6,069 nucleotides of DNA from the NCBI GenBank assembly GCA_024710825.1, contig JANJUA010000329.1, forward strand, positions 1-6,069, read 5' to 3'. The notes beneath the pieces are model-generated. The model saw nothing but the letters and a program-made list of their open reading frames with translations. It was not told the DNA's origin and made no database searches. This document shows positions 4,642-6,069 of this stretch, piece by piece. Source of the stretch: Solirubrobacteraceae bacterium. Lineage in GTDB: Bacteria > Actinomycetota > Thermoleophilia > Solirubrobacterales > Solirubrobacteraceae. How positions within the stretch are numbered: the first letter of the stretch is position 1; the number at the start of each line of letters is the position of its first letter. The position numbers and the translations under genes were made by a program.

Positions 4642-5882
4642 GGCACCGGCACCGACGCGTCGACGGTCCACGCCGTGGGCGCGCGCACGGCCCCGCGGAC
4701 GGCGACCCAGGGCCAGCGGTCGTCGCCGCCGTCGTGGGCGACGTTCAGCGCGGTGAACGTCAACGCCCGCTCGACGAAGTCCATCGTCAGCCCGATCAGC
4801 TTGTGCATCCCGACGTCGACGGTGAACTCGCCCGGCAGCAGCGTCGCCTCGATCCGCGCGCGGATCACGTGCCGCCCCGGCGCCAGGCGCAGGACCGGCC
4901 GCTCGCCGTCGGTGTTCTGGACGGTGACGACGCGCGTGCCGTCCGCGGTCGACAGCCCCAGCTCGATCACCCCGTCGGAGACGGGCGTCGCCACGTCGAA
5001 GGTCATCTCCACGGTGAACGGCTGCCCGAGCGCGACCCGATCGATCGTCTGCCCGTCGTCGGCGACCAGCGCGACGCGCCGCAGCGTCACGTCGCCGGTC
5101 GTCGAGCGCGGCACCTCCGGGCCGATCGTCGCCACGCCGCCGTCCTGCGTCGCCCCCGCGTGGTGCAGGTAGGCCGCGACGACGTCGTTGGTCGGCCCCT
5201 CCGTGCGCAGCCGCCCGCCGTCGATCCAGTACGCGCGCCGGCAGAGCCGCTGCACCGCGCTGAGCTGGTGGGAGACGAACACGACCGTCCGACCGCCGCG
5301 CGCGACGTCGTCCATCTTGCCGAAGCAGCGGCGCTGGAACTCGGCGTCACCGACAGCGAGCACCTCGTCGACGAGCAGGATGTCGGTGTCGAGATGGGCG
5401 GCGACCGCGAACGCGAGCCGCACGTACATGCCGCTCGAGTAGCGCTTCACGGGCGTCTCCAGGAACCGCTCGATCCCGGAGAAGGCGACGATCTCGTCGA
5501 AGCGCGCCGCGACCTCCTGGCGGCGCATCCCGAGGATCGTTCCCGACAGGAAGACGTTCTCGCGGCCGTTGAGCTCGGGGTGGAAGCCGGTGCCGACCTC
5601 GAGCAGCGTCCCGATGCGGCCCTGAAGCTCGATCCGGCCCTCCGTCGGGGGCGTGATCCGCGACAGGCACTTCAGCAGCGTCGACTTGCCCGCGCCGTTG
5701 CGGCCGACGAAGCCGACGACCTCGCCCTTGGCGATCTCGAGGTCGACGTCGCGCAGCGCCCAGAAGTCCTCGCCCTTGGGCGCCCGCCGCCCGATGCGCT
5801 CGGTCAGCAGGTCGGTCGACGCGCCGCCGAGCCGGTAGCGCTTGCCCAGTCCCCGGACGCGGATCGCCGGGTCAGATGACAT
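4638..5882 (-). CDS. wzt: Polysaccharide ABC exporter ATPase, Wzt type with C-terminal domain
   Basis: A 414-residue nucleotide-binding subunit that powers export of a surface polysaccharide with the permease encoded just upstream. The ABC domain covers about residues 5-240: Walker A GRNGAGKST (60-68), the subfamily-typical VGTGFHPELNGREN (96-109), signature YSSGM (148-152), Walker B ILLVDE (168-173) and switch His205 in SHQ. The motif YSSGMYVRLAFAVA is characteristic of Wzt/TagH/RfbE transporters. Residues about 262-400 form an extra C-terminal beta-rich domain (GDVTLRRVALVADDG at 263-277, FTVDVGMHKLIG at 353-364) matching the Wzt C-terminal layout. In Escherichia coli O8/O9a-type systems this domain recognises the modified non-reducing end of the finished chain. 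The ATG start overlaps the permease gene by 11 bp, and the stop overlaps the glycosyltransferase start, so the three genes form one operon. Confidence 0.93.
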   Translation of the reverse strand: MSSDPAIRVRGLGKRYRLGGASTDLLTERIGRRAPKGEDFWALRDVDLEIAKGEVVGFVGRNGAGKSTLLKCLSRITPPTEGRIELQGRIGTLLEVGTGFHPELNGRENVFLSGTILGMRRQEVAARFDEIVAFSGIERFLETPVKRYSSGMYVRLAFAVAAHLDTDILLVDEVLAVGDAEFQRRCFGKMDDVARGGRTVVFVSHQLSAVQRLCRRAYWIDGGRLRTEGPTNDVVAAYLHHAGATQDGGVATIGPEVPRSTTGDVTLRRVALVADDGQTIDRVALGQPFTVEMTFDVATPVSDGVIELGLSTADGTRVVTVQNTDGERPVLRLAPGRHVIRARIEATLLPGEFTVDVGMHKLIGLTMDFVERALTFTALNVAHDGGDDRWPWVAVRGAVRAPTAWTVDASVPVP

Positions 5883-6069
5883 CCGCGAAGTCCCGCTCGG
5901 CTCGGTTGAAGTAGACGGCTCCGGAGACCAGCAGCAGCACGCTGGTCGCCAACGGCACCAACAGCAGCGTCCCCGGCCAGTCGGCGTCGGGGAACAGCAT
6001 CCAGCGGTAGGTCTCCAGCACGCCGACCATCGGGTTCAGCGCGTAGAACGCCTTGGCGGCCTCGGGCAC
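5872..6069 (-). CDS. wzm: Polysaccharide ABC exporter permease, Wzm type, C-terminal part (runs off the right edge)
   Basis: The last 65 codons of an ABC-2 type membrane permease; the start lies beyond the window, and the first codon here (GTG) is an internal Val. The fragment has the hallmarks of the family's C-terminus: YALNPMVGVLETYRWMLFP (9-27), where the loop before the last helix carries the conserved N-P-M, one hydrophobic transmembrane helix (about residues 34-54) and the closing FNRAERDFADVI, which in relatives faces the cytoplasm. It partners with the adjacent ATPase to pass undecaprenyl-linked polysaccharide across the membrane (family knowledge). Its TGA at 5874-5872 lies 11 bp inside the ATPase gene, a coupled arrangement. 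The identity is clear despite the truncation. Confidence 0.9.
   Translation of the reverse strand: MPEAAKAFYALNPMVGVLETYRWMLFPDADWPGTLLLVPLATSVLLLVSGAVYFNRAERDFADVI

Noticed and set aside
4642..4671. An earlier in-frame ATG (4671) for the glycosyltransferase, adding ten residues
   Set aside because: The added MDRRRVGAGA is not family-like and would increase the overlap with the ATPase gene to 34 bp. The ATG at 4641 makes a textbook ATGA overlap and places the Rossmann strand where expected.
3421..5172. A plus-strand open frame of 583 codons opposite the glycosyltransferase and ATPase genes
   Set aside because: It is antisense to two clearly identified genes. The product is a low-complexity mix of Arg, Ala, Val, Asp and Glu with no recognisable motif. 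Long antisense frames are expected in GC-rich DNA.
1..6069. CRISPR array, transposase, integrase, tRNA or rRNA
   Set aside because: No repeat-spacer periodicity, terminal inverted repeats, mobile-element motifs or recognisable structural-RNA sequence was seen; base composition is even throughout.

Overview
The window is uniformly GC-rich, with G/C-ending codons, GTG starts and stop/start overlaps (ATGA, GTGA). This fits a high-GC actinobacterial lineage. A Thermoleophilia/Solirubrobacterales-type genome is my best guess, but it is an inference from style, not a marker-based assignment. All genes lie on the minus strand except one acetyltransferase.

Layout, in order of minus-strand transcription from the right edge: (i) the C-terminal end of an ABC-2 polysaccharide export permease (Wzm type), 5872-6069; (ii) its Wzt-type ATPase with a C-terminal carbohydrate-binding-like domain, 4638-5882; (iii) a GT-B glycosyltransferase with a cysteine cluster, 3409-4641. 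These three overlap by 11 and 4 bp and form one translationally coupled unit. Next comes a leader of about 250 bp (3158-3408). It holds a short tandem/inverted repeat, a GC-rich stem-loop and a 31-codon open frame with a strong ribosome-binding site that overlaps the start of (iv) an acetolactate synthase large-subunit gene (ilvB type, 1481-3157). No small-subunit gene follows it. A GNAT acetyltransferase (875-1330) runs on the plus strand and converges on ilvB, with a candidate terminator between them. Divergent from it, with only 36 bp between starts, are (v) a NodB-fold polysaccharide deacetylase-like gene (176-838) and (vi) the beginning of a WbqC-family gene (1-179), joined by a GTGA overlap.

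Taken together this is part of a cell-surface polysaccharide locus: export through Wzm/Wzt, sugar transfer by the glycosyltransferase, and sugar or polymer modification by the acetyltransferase, deacetylase-like and WbqC proteins. The ilvB gene is the outsider. It is either a second acetolactate synthase placed here by chance, or a relative recruited to other chemistry. Its acceptor-pocket Trp is replaced by His, and the upstream short frame rich in Leu and Val codons is the most interesting regulatory candidate. I did not find a mobile element, CRISPR array or RNA gene.
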